Source: Plantago major
Lineage: Eukaryota > Streptophyta > Magnoliopsida > Lamiales > Plantaginaceae
Assembly (NCBI GenBank): GCA_026545765.1
Contig: JAIFAC010000303.1
Location: 62,001 to 126,000 of the forward strand
DNA length: 64,000 bases
Direction of reading: 5' to 3'
The position numbers and the translations under genes were made by a program. Numbering within the stretch: the stretch's first letter is position 1; each line of letters opens with the position of its first letter. This document shows positions 33,872-46,125 of this stretch, in pieces. Below the pieces are notes generated by a model that saw only the letters and a list, made by a program, of their open reading frames with translations, had not been told where the DNA came from and made no database searches.

Positions 33872-33890
33872 AATTCCCCTTTTTGATCAT
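33872..33890 (-). other. C1 polypurine tract
   Basis: AATTCCCCTTTTTGATCATT on the plus strand reads as AAAAAGGGGAATT on the minus strand and abuts the 3' LTR. C2 has the same tract at 58387. Confidence 0.75.
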
Positions 33891-36800
33891 TCATCCATGA
33901 CTATCTTTCGAGTCCTATTACAAAATTGTAATCCTGGAAGAGAAAACAATCCACCACTTAATCATTTCAAATGATATTCAATTTTAGTCAATTTAGTGCG
34001 TAGTAAACATCAACCAAATCACAAGAAGTGATCTTTGCTGATAAGTTGTCATCTAGTAAAATGTATCTGAGAGTATGATCTTCAGATAGGTACAGTTTCC
34101 AGAAAGAGATGCAACTTTTACATATAGAGAATTTTAGAAACAATCAGCAAGATTACAAAAAGTAATAAAACATACTAAGTAAATTAGAACACATGAGAGT
34201 CCAAGCTCTAAGAGAGTATTCTAATGTTACTAGTCTTCAAGTCTTCAGAAACGCAACTTGGGTTTAGATACCTCAAGTTCTTCAAAGACTTTCTCGGATC
34301 ACCGACATGATCATCCACTTTTCTGCATTCTTGAACATAGTCATAAAGAATCCTTCTGACAGAGAGCTCTGTCTTTCTGGATAAGTCACATATTTCATGG
34401 TAACTCTTGCCAAGTTTGTGATTCTTCCGCAGAAAGTGTTTGACCTGTAAGTACTTTCCTGCACCTGTGCATGGTCTACTTGGTACCGAGATAGGTTGAA
34501 ATACTTGTATATTTCTTCCAGATAGTGTATATCACCTAGGTATTCATCCAATGTCATATAGAATGACTCATAGGTTGAAACACCTAGTTTGTTCTTCCCG
34601 TCAGAAGCTACCATCCAGCTTTTCTTACCTTGTGTACATCATCGTGTTTTGGGTAAGGACAGCAAAAGAAAGATCCATCTTTTCGCTTCATTCCTCTTTT
34701 CTACTTCAAAGATTAGCTGCATGAAGGTGCTCATGTTTTAGCAATTCGTCGCTTTCTCCATTTCGTGATCCGTCGAGGATGGAGTTGAAACTTATCATTG
34801 ACAAGTAGGTGTTGTAGTTCCGTAATCCAATACCTCTCTTGTTCGTAATGCACCTATATGAAGATTCTTCATTACTAGTCTTCATATAATCAATGTGGAC
34901 ATCACCGCCTTTCGATGTGTTTCATTGTTTATTCCGCCAAACCGAAATCCTTCGCTTTTCTGCTTGCGGCCTTCGTCAGAGATCCTCTAACCCTTTCTTC
35001 CGCCAATGTGGCCGGTGGATGTTCCTTGTAATGACTTGGTATTTCCGTAAGGGTTCCGTCGCTAAAGGTCTTGCCGCCAGAGGAGGTTGTGAAGTAGTTG
35101 CGTCTTCTTTTCTTGTGAAGTGGATGTTCATCTGTCGATTCATCCTCATCATCATTGAAGTCCAAAATTGAGACTTGCCTTTCTTGACCTATTACCGCTT
35201 CTTCTTGGTCTTCCTTCTTCAGATTATTCTCGTTGTTCTATCCGAGATCCTAAGGGACTTGGTTCCCTAGTTATCATACTTCACCTTCCGGTCGTTGATC
35301 CGGAACAACTTCTTCAGCAAGTGGTGTCTCCAAAGGGTGTTTTTAATGACAAGTTGACTTGAGGAGGGAGGAATTGATTGTTTTTTCTTCCTCTGCCTTT
35401 CTGAGGCATCTCTTCTTCCCCCTTAGTCATGAATGACTGACTCATGATAGCATAAGCTTCAGAGAGAGTTTCAAAGTTTTTTTGGTGATTGTTGTGCACC
35501 CTGACTAGTTCTTGAAGTTCTTTCTTCACTGTTCTCGCTTAACCGCCTCGCCCTTCGCTGAGCTCTTCAAGTGGTCTTAGATGTTAGCTTGCGTAATGAT
35601 GGTCGGGTTTCATTCAATATCGTGATTAGCATTGTTACAATCCTCATCCCCACCAACCCTAGGTCTTTCCGAGAGAGAGCTATGCCGGTTGCTCGTTGAG
35701 TAAAGCAGCCCAATGGCTTCATCTCTTCCGGGATGGATTTTAGCACTTCAGATTCGGGCAACTAGTGTATTTCTGAGCTCTAAAAAGACACTATTCCTTG
35801 CACGGTGCTCTTCACTTCTTGAACTACTTGGTGCAGAGAGTATATGAGGAGCAAGTAGGGCTCTTTTGTGCTGAGTGACAAGTCTCTCATCTTCTGCTTC
35901 AGTAATCAAGTCAGGTGTTTCAAAGATCACTATCATAATCCTTTTCGATTGTTTGCAGATTGACAATCTTCTTCTGCTTTCCATCAAGTGTGCCGGTCTT
36001 ATGAGAAGATGTAGAAGGTCTTTCGATGCGCCAAAGATCATGCTCTTCATCATCATTGTCATCCATCAGATCTATCTCAAAGAAATTGTGACAACAATGG
36101 GATTTTTCAAATTTCTTTGCTCATCTAGGAGTGCGAATTCCTTGGCATTAGCTTCTTCGAGCTTCTTGATTTTGGCTTCCTTTTCATCAACAAGAGCTTG
36201 AGTCTCAATGTTGATTCTCTCTTCTTTCAATACCTTTCTGAGTTGTTCAATCCTAAACTCAGCGGCTGAAATTTCTTCTATGGCATCATTGTGTTCAAAT
36301 TGGGGTATCTTGATGAGACTTGGGAGGTGATGATGATGGAGCTCGAGCATTTGAGGAGTAGCCTTTTCTCCACTTCCTTTGCTAGCTTCAATCCCGCCTT
36401 GTCCAGTTGGGGATCATCATTCGATCATAATCATCATCACTCTATGCTTTGCTTCGTTTGATGCTCGAGGGAGGTTCTTGAAAATCATTTTCGCCCATCT
36501 CCTCGCTATCTTCGAAACCAGTTGATCACATTTGGGAATGTAATCATCCTCCCATTAATTTCTTCTTGTTCAGCAGGATAAGTAGTGAGTTTGTTGGGCA
36601 AGGCAGATGGGTAACCATCCGCCTTGGTTTGAGCATCCGCAGACTTGAAATCGCTATAAGTCTTGTGCTACTTCATGAATGAAGTCTTCATGCATCGAGT
36701 GGCAAATGAGTAGGACTCGCTGGGAGCAATGCATGGATATAATCTTCCAGATTGAAGGCGATTGCTCTCTTTCGGGATGTCGATTACTCTGGCTAATTTT

Positions 36801-39300
36801 GAAAGGTCAGCCTTTCTGAGTTTCTGCCATTGTCTGAAGCACTTGAGATGTTTCTTTAAAGTGTGCTTCTGGAAAGCCTTGAGTAAATCAACTGGCACTA
36901 GACTTTGAGCCTGAAAGAAGGTGTTCAAGTTAGTTTTGTTCAAACCACTTGTGTTAGTATCTGTGTACAAAAGTAAGCTTTTTGAGCATACCTATGTAGA
37001 AACACTAGCTCATCTCGCTGATTTTTGCTTGCTTGGGCACCGAGGCCACACATACCTTGTTGTGAGGAGAAGTCTGATCCTCATCAACATTTCTTTCGCT
37101 GAGCCCGAGAATTAAAATCAAATATGTTTAGAAACCATAATGTAAAAGATAGGTGGAAAAGTGCTTCGAGACTTCACTTACTTCCAAGTGAGGAAGCTCA
37201 AGAGATGTTGCTGTAAAACCTTGGGGTTTCGCACCTTTCTGCAGACATCGCTTGTTCAGCAGTTTTAGTTTCTTTTGGAAGAGATAACACAACGGTTTAT
37301 TCATCCAATTGTCCTTCTGACTGAGCCTGTAAGAACAAACATAAAATATTTAGTAGTGGGTTTTCCAGAGCATTCTTTGAAGAAGACTATTACTGATTAC
37401 TTACCTTCTCAGCAGAAGGCTCAAGAATACTTCCTAAAGCTTTTCACCTCGAATCTCTAGGTTTTGGGGTGTTGGTTCCACCACCACTACTTCCTCATTG
37501 GAGCCTAAGAAGAGACATTAAGAATATTAGAACATAAGATAAGAGCATTTTAGTTAGTTATTTCTGTTCAGAGATAACTTCACCACCGTGGTATGTGCTC
37601 TTCTTGATGTTCCGAGGTTGAGGAACCTCTTCTTGATTCAAGGTGGATGTGTTTTCTTCCCCGAAAGTGTGTCTCCATGTCATTCAGAATAAATGCAAAT
37701 TTTATGAGTAACAAGTTAATATGCACTTATGTCGACATGTTAGATACAAACTATCTTTGTTACCGAATAGGTCAGCCGATCATTGATCTCGACTTGTGGT
37801 GATTCCACGCCTCTCCGGCTCATTATTGTTCTCCTCTCAGATTATCATTCTCGAGTCTCCATCTCGCTTGATCCCTTCGAGAGTCGAGCTCTCTCGGTGT
37901 TGAGGAACCTGCTCAAGAATGTGGTTTTCTTCAAAGAATATTAAGTGTCGCATTGTGAATGTGGAAGCAATGTCGATCTTCCAAAGATTCTATCTTCCTC
38001 ACCAGTGCCTTCTTCTTCTCACCAAGTAGGGGCTCTTGTCTTCTCAAGAGCCGAGCTTGATGCTCCTCCACGGGTTTCATATCAATCTTTTGAGTACTTT
38101 TTCAAGTACTTCATCATCCTCGTAATCACTATTCTCAGTTGGTGCACTCCATCTATGATATTTCTATCATCTCCGGAGAGTTCGAGCATTCTGTTCAGAT
38201 TTTTGGGGCATTCTGAGTTGCCTTCAAGGCCCAACATCTTATGAGACCTTGTCTCCAAGAGGTTGTGCCTCTTGTATGCTTAGGGACTTGGAGGCTCTTT
38301 GCTGAGTCCTCTTTCTCGCAACTGGAGGTTTAGCTTGAGCTTGCTCAGAGACCTCCTCACCTTGTCGTGCGCTTTCTTCTTCTTCGCTTCGAAAAGGCTC
38401 AAGCAGAAGTTTCGCTTTCTTCAAAGGCGGTCTCAAAAGGGAGTTGGTGATCGATTTCCGCCTCGAGAGTAATTCCATTGTTTCTAGAATGTAATGATTC
38501 TCGAGACCAGTGCATATCGCCTTTCGCTCAAGAAGGCCATTGATGATTTTGGGCTCAAATTCTCAATATATCCAAGGAATTTGTTGAAGGCGATTTCCAA
38601 TTGAAGTGGGTTTCATGCTTCTTGTTCAGAAGATGCATCATCATCCATCTCTCCATGCTTATCTGGTCTACTCCTCCTTTGTTGCCATCAAAGCAACGGA
38701 CCAGAATAAGAGCTAAAGTACTCCAAGAGCTTCGAGATGACTAGTTCGATGGCTTTCGTAACAAAGTCTCCGGCAACCTTTTGCATTTTCTAACCGGATT
38801 GCTTCAAATAGCTCTTCGACGCCTTAATCATGGAAGGCCCTCGATGTTGATGTCTTCAAATGTTCCTCGATTTTTCAATCGAATATCTTGCGTAAAGTCT
38901 TGCGCCTAGAACAATTTCTTATCCTTGGACTTCACCGCATGTATTTCTTCTTCATCATTCACAACTTTTGTGAAGATTTTGAGTTGTTATAGAACTCCAA
39001 GACATCCAAAGGTGGATAGTCCACTGGGTGCAGCAGATAGAAGCTTGTAGATATGGGAATTCTTCAGCATCCCCAATATTAGTTTCCTTTCTGGTTTTGA
39101 ATGTATAACTGCTGGTACATACCTCTTTACTAGAAAATCTCCCCAATTCAGTTTGTGGTTAGGGTTCCAAATGATGGGGTAAACTTTCCTGTATAGGCAT
39201 TTATTCAACACCTTGTTCCTTTCCTCCTTGCTTTTCAAAGGGAGAAGATGATGCGCCTTAGGTTCTTGGTGGTCATCTTCGTGCCATCTCTTATATAGAG
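33891..39300 (-). pseudogene. C1 extra gene region after pol (env position), fossil
   Basis: About 5.4 kb on the minus strand, collinear with C2 58400-63860. Near its start: KSKEERNKVLNKCLYRKVYP, LNWGDFLVKRYVPAVIHSKP and ILGMLKNSHIYKLLSAAPSG. In the middle: acidic stretches, and a coiled coil with DEKEAKIKKLEEANAKEFAL (36072-36350). Near the end: YESFYMTLDEYLGDIHYLEE and GRITNLARVTMKYVTYPE (34614-34282). I see no signal peptide or membrane segment in the readable parts, so I do not call it envelope. Spacers of 75-85 bp with GT-AG ends (for example 37327-37404 and 37505-37583) fall at the same places in C2 and look like introns. The function is unknown. Many breaks. Confidence 0.65.
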
Positions 39301-39485
39301 TTTTGAGGAGTGTTTTTTCGATGAATTTTGCACAATAACCTAGATTAGTCTATCTTTTCGTAAGACTAAGCACAAGAAGTCGAAGTTTGTAGAGGGATTT
39401 TGCAGAAATCTTGAGAGATTTTGCTGTTTTGATGCAAGTTTGAAATTTCGGAATTGGTGAAAGTGTTTATCTTTTGCCCAAATCC

Positions 39486-39497
39486 TATATATATAGC
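39486..39497 (-). promoter_or_regulatory. TATA box before the C1 extra gene
   Basis: CCTATATATATAGC on the plus strand reads CTATATATATAGG on the minus strand. About 210 bp further lies the ATG region of the extra gene (MTTKNLRRI near 39274). The sequence between has the A- and CT-rich character of a plant 5' leader. The C2 counterpart lies just outside the window, so conservation cannot be judged. Confidence 0.45.
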
Positions 39498-40240
39498 AGA
39501 CAAAATGTACATAGATACAACATACATACAACCTAATATGAATGCGTCTTCAGATCCGTGATAGGCATGGTATGTCCTTTGTACTTCATTAAATGCGAGG
39601 GCCATGTCTCATTTATCAATGACATTACTTGCTTTGTTTTAATCTCAATCGTTGAGATCAAACGCTTATTCATCAAGGGCTTATATTGAATATCTTTTAA
39701 TTATATCAATCAACAAATGGTAATGTGCCGATTTGATGGATTTTAATATGCTACATTCATCAGGTCACTTAGTAAAGAGTAGGAACAGCTTAATCGCTTG
39801 AGCTTATCATTCCGAGTGTCAAGTCCTTATCTATATATTGTTTATCATGAAAATGGTAAAAATACAAGACATTGTACATGTTTGACTTTCGTAACTTATA
39901 CCTTTGGGCTTTGTGTGTCCATTTCTCTTTATGACTAAATAGCTTCAATTCAAGTGTCAAGCTTCATTGTTTCAATGTATTTGACCCACTCTCAAGAAGT
40001 AAGTTCTAGCTTTATTTACTTATTAAGTGTCTACCAACCTTTGCTTTTCTCGATACCCGCCCGTAAATGTTTTGCTTTTCCGAATGTTGCTACTCGATGC
40101 CTTTGCATCACTTCTTTTCAACTCGCTTTCTCGAGAACCCGCTCGTGAGGCCTACTTCTTTTCTACCTCACTTACTCAGACTTTAGAGATTCGTGACAAT
40201 TTTCATTCTTAGGTAACTCCATTAATCCAAGATTGTTTCT
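39498..40240 (-). other. C1 spacer between pol end and extra gene
   Basis: AT-rich, with no conserved frame and no motif recognised. It separates the RNase H end from the candidate promoter of the extra gene. Confidence 0.45.
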
Positions 40241-41860
40241 CAAAGTCAAGAACCGCTTTCTTGTAAGGGCTTGGTGAAGATATCTGCAAGTTGGTCTTCG
40301 TACAATCTTGAGTATCTCTATATCGCTTTCTCAACATGGTCTCGATGAAGTGGTGTATAACATTAATGTGCTTTGTTCGCAAAGAACTTAGGGTTCTGTG
40401 TTATTGCAATAGCACTTGTGTTATCACGTAAAATGGGAGTTTTCTTCATCGAGTCCATAGTCTCGAGTTGTTGTTGAATCCATGTAATTTGTGTTGCACA
40501 ACAACCAGCAATATATATTCAGCCTCTGGTAGAAGTTGCAATTGAGTTTTGTTTCTTGCTAAACCATGAGATAAGTCTAGTTCCGTAAACCCACAAGTTC
40601 CCGAGGTACTTTTCCTATCAAGCATTGATCCAAAGATAATCAAAGATCCGAGTAACCAACCAAACTCAATCCACTTTCTTTAGGATACCACAACCCTACA
40701 TCTAGTGTACCTTCACATACTTTAATATTTTCATAGCAAGGTTGTAGTGTGATTGCATCGATTTGTTTGAAATCTAGCACACACTCCAACCGCATATTGA
40801 ATATCGTCTGTCCGCTAAAGAAGGTAAAGTAGTGAACCTATCAATTTCCTATACTTGAGTTCATCAACACTCTTATCTGATTTAGTATAGGTCATCTTGG
40901 TTCCTATGCTCATAGGTATCTTAGCATTCTTTTCAGAAAGGCTAAAGATTGAATTTGTGAGCATGTCTTTGCATACTTTGTCCGACTAATGAATATTCCA
41001 TCATCGAGTTGCTTGACTTGCAATCCTAGGAACTAGTTCAATTCTCCCATCATGCTCATCTCAAATTTACTTTTCATGAGATTTGCAAAGTCATCACAAA
41101 GTTGTTTGTCCTTATATCCAAATATGATGTCATCAACATATACTTGAACTAAGAGTAGTTTCCATCATGATTTAAAGTGAATAAAGTTTTATCAACTTCA
41201 CCTTTCTTGAAACCACTTTCCGTAAGGTATTTGGCCAAAGTGTCATACCATGCTCTTGGAGCCTGCTTTCACCATAAAGAGCTTCAGAGCTTATAGACCA
41301 TTCTACTTTCCGGGAAACTTCAAAGCCAGTGGTTGCTCAACATAGACTTCCTCAGAAGTTCACCATTCAAGAATGCACTTTTGACATCCATCCGATAAAC
41401 TTTAAAGTCTTTATGAGTCGCAAAGGCCGTAAAGAGTCTTATTACATCTAACTGCAACCGTGCATATGATTCATCAAAATCTAAACCTTCACCGGGTGAA
41501 TCCTCGCAACCAACCTTGCTTTGTTTCTGGTTATTTCACCAGATTCATTCATCTTGTTTCTGAAAACCCACTTAGTTCCAATCACAGATATTCCTTCTAC
41601 AAATGGAACTAGTTTCCAGACTTTGTTTCTTTCAAACTGATCCAACTCTTCTTGCATTGTTGAGATCCAGTCTTGGTCTCTTAATGCTTCTTCTATAGTT
41701 TTTGGTTCAATGTTTGAGATAAAACATCCAAAGAGAGAATTAGCATTTTCAGCTATTGCTCTCCTAGTCCTAACAACTAGATTGATCGTCCAATCACATC
41801 TTTTGCGTGATGATCCTTGATCCATCTCATCATGGTTTAGGGCTAGTAGGGTCAACATCT
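40241..41860 (-). pseudogene. C1 RT and RNase H, fossil
   Basis: The RT start is well kept (41858-41481), with DWISTMQEELDQFERNKVWK, VIGTKWVFRNKMNESGEITR and NKARLVA. The copia RNase H end is seen at 40643-40446, with DRKSTSGTCGF and a LPEAEYI segment. The middle is decayed, although the YVDD region is still recognisable near 41110-41150 by collinearity. Many breaks. Confidence 0.75.
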
Positions 41861-43290
41861 ATGTGATTTGAATGTGAATCACTATGATTATGACTGGATA
41901 CTTCTTCAGTATCTGTGACATTTTGCACCTCAGAAGAGCGGTGAATGTCTGACACTTGCTCAGTGTGAGAGCATTTTGGGACATGCTTATCAGAGAGGTC
42001 ATTTCCAGAGTTGGCTCTCTGATGAACATCTTCAGTTTCCATTTCTGGAATTCTCATAGGATATTCTTCATCATGTCTGAGAATCATCTGGTTGTTACTA
42101 GGCATTTCATGCTTTTCTTCGTCAGAGTCATCCTCTCTTTCCACAATGATGTTTTTCCTTTCTGAGGGTTCTTCTTCAGAATCCTTTATCATTAGTTCCT
42201 TGAACTTTTCTGAGAGTTCATCAGCAAGGGGTGTTTTCTTGCTTCCTTCATAGAGTACAACATGAACTAATTCTTCAATCTTCTTTGTTCTTTTGTTGTA
42301 AACTCTGTATGCTTTGCTATTCAAAGAATAACCAAGAAACACACCTTCATCTGCCTTTGGTTGAAATGTTCTTAGATACTCTTTTCCATTGTTAAGAACA
42401 AAACATGTACAACCAAATACTTTCAGATGTTTGATATTAGGGGGTCTACCAACCAAGAGTTCATATGGGGTCTTGTCATGGTGTTTGTTTATCAAACATA
42501 TGTTCTGAGTGTAGCATGCTGTGTTTACAGCTTCAACCCAATAAACTTCACTTATTTCAGTGTCAGCTAGCATTGTCCTTGCTGCTTCTTTAAGGGTTCT
42601 ATTTTTCCTTTCTGCAACACCATTTTGTTGTGGTGTTCTTACAGAGGAAAGTTGGTGTTGTATACCTTGTCGGTACAAAACTCCTTTATGTAATCGGGTC
42701 GACAAACTCAAGCATTCATGGTCCTGCTCGATTGCAGATACTTTGTCATTTTTCATGACTTCAAGCTTATTCAAAGAAGTTTGGTATCTCCACCCTAGCA
42801 TCGATTTGTGCTTTAGAAAGACAACCCAAGTGAATCTTGAGAAGTCATCTACAACAACTGCATTCATACTTCTTTCCCGCATAACTAGTTACGTATGATT
42901 CAAAAGATCCATGTGTAATAGTTGCAGGGTCTAACACTAGAGTGTCTTGTTTTGACTTGAAAGAGATTTTGATTGTTTCCATCCGACAAAGTAATGTATA
43001 CCATCCAATCTGAAAGATGTTTTGGGAAGGCCAACCACCAACTCTTTCTTAGCAAGTTTGTTCAGAGTTTTGAAATTCAAGTGACTCAATCTTTTGTGCC
43101 ATAACCAAGGCTCTTCCAGGTGACCTAATTGACTCACCATGAGACATTCTTTAGTTGTGTCAGATGCCCAATCGGCAACATAAAGACTTCCTTTCCGCCG
43201 AGCAACCAAGACTGTCTGCTTTGACTTATTGTCTATAAGTTTGCAATATTTTGCTTTGGATTTCACAAAGGAATCCCTTTGTCGCAAACC
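41861..43290 (-). CDS. C1 integrase with pre-integrase zinc region, long open stretch, fossil
   Basis: The pre-integrase part (43287-42937) has WLWHKRLSHLNFKTLNKLAK, the HHCC-side motif of copia. A 350-codon open stretch (42882-41830) has VVDDFSRFTWVVFLKHK (the first catalytic Asp region) and SSVRTPQQNGVAERKNRTLK (the catalytic Glu with the copia-type PQQNGVAERKN). It continues with VNTACYTQNICLINKH, TPYELLVGRPPNIKHLKVFG and GVFLGYSLNSKAYRVYNKRT. An acidic hinge rich in Glu, Ser and His follows before RT. Length and motifs are those of a Sirevirus integrase. Confidence 0.82.
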
Positions 43291-44860
43291 TGCTCATGCT
43301 AAATAGATTATATTTCAAACCTTTAACATGTAATACGCCGTTGATTGTTAATGATCCTAATTTGACGCTACAAATCCCGAGAGGGATTTAATTCTCCTCC
43401 AAAGAAATCATGTCCGTCCATTGTTGCAAGCTTTGTAGTTGACCAGATTTGCTTTGTCTCCTGTCATGTGCTTTCCACATCCATTATCAAATAGCCATTG
43501 AGCCTTAGTCCAAGAGGCGTTCTGCACAAAACAGGAAACAGGAGTTAGGTTCTTGCTTCAGATAGAACCATTTAGACTAAACATTCTTCCAAAGAGGAAT
43601 CCACATTTTAGTGAATTTCTTGGGAGTTTGTTTTGTCTAACTTGATCAAGGAGATGCAATAAAATCAAGCAATTTTGATCTCAATTTTCCTTCTTGGGTG
43701 TTTCTAGGTGTTCCTTTCGTGCTTTCTCGACCTCGGTTTCGGGTTGCTTTTCAAAACTTAGCCTTTCCGACTGTGTTCCTTCTAGCTCGCATTCCGCTTT
43801 TCAAAGGCTTGAGATTTCTTCCACTTCGCCTATTGCTACGCAATATCGCCTTGCGCCATTGTTCTTGTCCTTCCTTATATTGTTGCCAAGAACTTTTCCA
43901 ATAGCACGATAGCCAATGCCATTTCAACACCTTCGCTTTCTCAATACGCTCTTAGAAGCCTTTACTAGTTTCTCGCACCATCTTTATTTTCATAAATGGT
44001 ACAAGAGAGAATTTGCCTATTCCAAAGCAATTCTTCCTTTCCTAGTAATGTAGCAATGTGGATGGTTGCATATCTCGAGGTCAGGTTTCTTTTCGTAAAC
44101 CTTATCCACAAGTTTCTTGTGAACTTGTTGTTCTTTCAAAGGTCAGTTGCTACTCCTTTTCCTTTGTCAACTACCCTAGCTTTCGACCAATGCTATAGGT
44201 GGTTGAAGAACCATTCGCTGACTTTTTACAAAGGTCAACCTTTCATCACTCTTCTTCTGGAGGAGATGAATTACTCGATTGTTCATCAAGTCAAAGTCCA
44301 CCTTTCTCGAGGGATCTCTTAGATAGGATTGAACCTCGTTGAGAGTGTCACTAGCCTTTGCATAAGATTGAAGGATAGCTCTTTCTTTCGAAGTTCTTCA
44401 TTCTCGTAAAGCGCCTTCATCATTTTCTTATTAAGTTCATCCAAGGCTAGTTTGTGAGAATTTTCATTCTCGATATCCGAGCTTTAAAGGCTATTTCAGC
44501 TTTTGTTCTCAACATTTAGTTAGCTCGTAAACCTCTTTTCAAGAGTTTCTTTGCTTTCCTCTAGAATTCGGTTTTGGATTTTGCTTCCGTAAATTCTTTC
44601 TCATAACGATCCAATTCATTCTCGACCAACCTGCATCCTCAATTCCATCATCACCTCATAGTACGTAAATTGTGAATTATTAGTTACCTCATCACCATAA
44701 GACACATTTCAATGTTTGAGATGTCCGACCAAAGAATCTCAAAGAACTCCACACATTTCATTCTTCTTAAGGTCAAGTCGATTACATCGTGGTGATTCCA
44801 CACACTCGTGATGGTAGGTTTGAGTCATCCGAATCTCCATCTTCGTAATCTGCCTCAATG
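43291..44860 (-). pseudogene. C1 gag end and protease region, decayed
   Basis: By position this is the C-terminal gag and the protease. No frame stays open for long. A WLFDNGCGKHMTGD-like segment near 43440-43500 marks the copia protease to pre-integrase passage but is not clear enough to place the catalytic site. Confidence 0.5.
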
Positions 44861-46007
44861 TCTAGAGCATCAAGTTGAATTTGAATCTTCTTCCTTCTTC
44901 AACAAGAAGGCCCTTTGATTTCTCTTGAAATTTCTTCCGTCTTCTTGTCACCGCCTCGAGCTTATTTAAAGGTGACAATCTCTTGAAGTGACCAGGCTTT
45001 TGGCAAAAGAGGCAGATATCATTTCCTATTTCTGCAGCTTCAGTGCTAAGACCTTTCTGAATGGGGGTGTTCAGAGAGTTGTTCATTTATATGTTCTTGT
45101 ACTGATGATAGTTTGGGCCAAGATGCCTTTTCAGCTTTTCTTTAGCTTTTCTTCTCTCAATCTCTTGACTCACAAATTTCTTCATGTGTCTTAGTGCAAG
45201 AGCATTTTCTTCAAATGCATCTTTGGTATCCTTCTTTTCAGAAGAACCTTGAGAAACTAGAGCAACACTTTGCAACTTTTCAGCTGTTTGTTCTCTCTGA
45301 GTTGTCTCATAGTCTACAGTAGCAAGATGAGAGAAGAGCTCTACTAGAGTAATATTTGGCATCCCTTGTAAAAGAACTTAGTGTGCTCCCAGTTGTGATT
45401 GAGACTTCTGACAATAGTCTTAATCTTTTCTAGCTGGGAGTATCTGTTGCTTTCACCAAGTGCAGCCATATCACTCATAAGTGTAGTAAACCTGAAATAA
45501 AGTTCTTCCAGAGTTTCAGTGGGACCTTGTTTGAAGTTTTGGAACTTCAATATAAGAACTTCGAACTTGTTTTCTTTGGTTTTCTCAGTTCCGGCACAGA
45601 TTTCTTCAATTAGTTGCCAGGAAACTTTCGCCGTTTTAGCACCCCACGCTTAATCGTATGTGCTCAGGTGTCTATCTGATGATGACATTACGAGCTTGAC
45701 CATCCAATCTGTGTCTCTTGGCATCTTCAGATGTCCAGAGCTCTCTTGGCTTGTCTTCATACATAATGCTTCCACGAGCAACATGACCACTATCACTAGA
45801 AGCCATATCCTCGCTTCCATCTTCCTTGTCTAAGGTTTTTCTTCCATCAGACACCTCAGTAACTTGTTTGAGTTATCTGATTTTGATAGGCCCTTCATTG
45901 ATGACATAGATCATCTCGTCACTAATGGCCTCCAGATGGAGCATCATGTTGTTCTTCCATTTCTCGTAGTTTTCTGGCTTCAGAACGGGTGCATCACTCA
46001 GAGACAT
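44861..46007 (-). pseudogene. C1 gag, fossil
   Basis: The start is taken at 46007, about 100 bp after the primer site: MSLSDAPVLKPENYEKWKNN followed by AISDEMIYVINEGP, the usual opening of Sirevirus gag. Next come EDAKRHRLDGQARNVII, the UBN2-type core KFQNFKQGPTETLEELYFRF with LEKIKTIVRSLNHNWEHTK, VELFSHLATVDYET and a zinc knuckle CLFCQKPGHFKR near 45000. Several breaks. Confidence 0.75.
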
Positions 46008-46108
46008 ACCTGCACACTTAACACACAAGTTATATAGTCCTCAAAAAGAGACAAAGTTCCTTCACCTATCTGGGGATCTAGGTTCAAAGGTATAGGCTTG
46101 TGAACCTC

Positions 46109-46123
46109 CCCGCTCTGATACCA
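46109..46123 (-). other. C1 primer binding site (initiator tRNA-Met type)
   Basis: On the minus strand TGGTATCAGAGCGGG lies two bases from the 5' LTR end. This is the usual copia site complementary to the 3' end of plant initiator tRNA-Met. Confidence 0.85.
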
Positions 46124-46125
46124 CT

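Noticed and set aside
33891-39300. Calling the Sirevirus extra region an envelope gene.
   Set aside because: It has the right position, but no signal peptide, furin-like site or membrane helix is visible in the readable parts, which instead show a coiled coil and acidic stretches.
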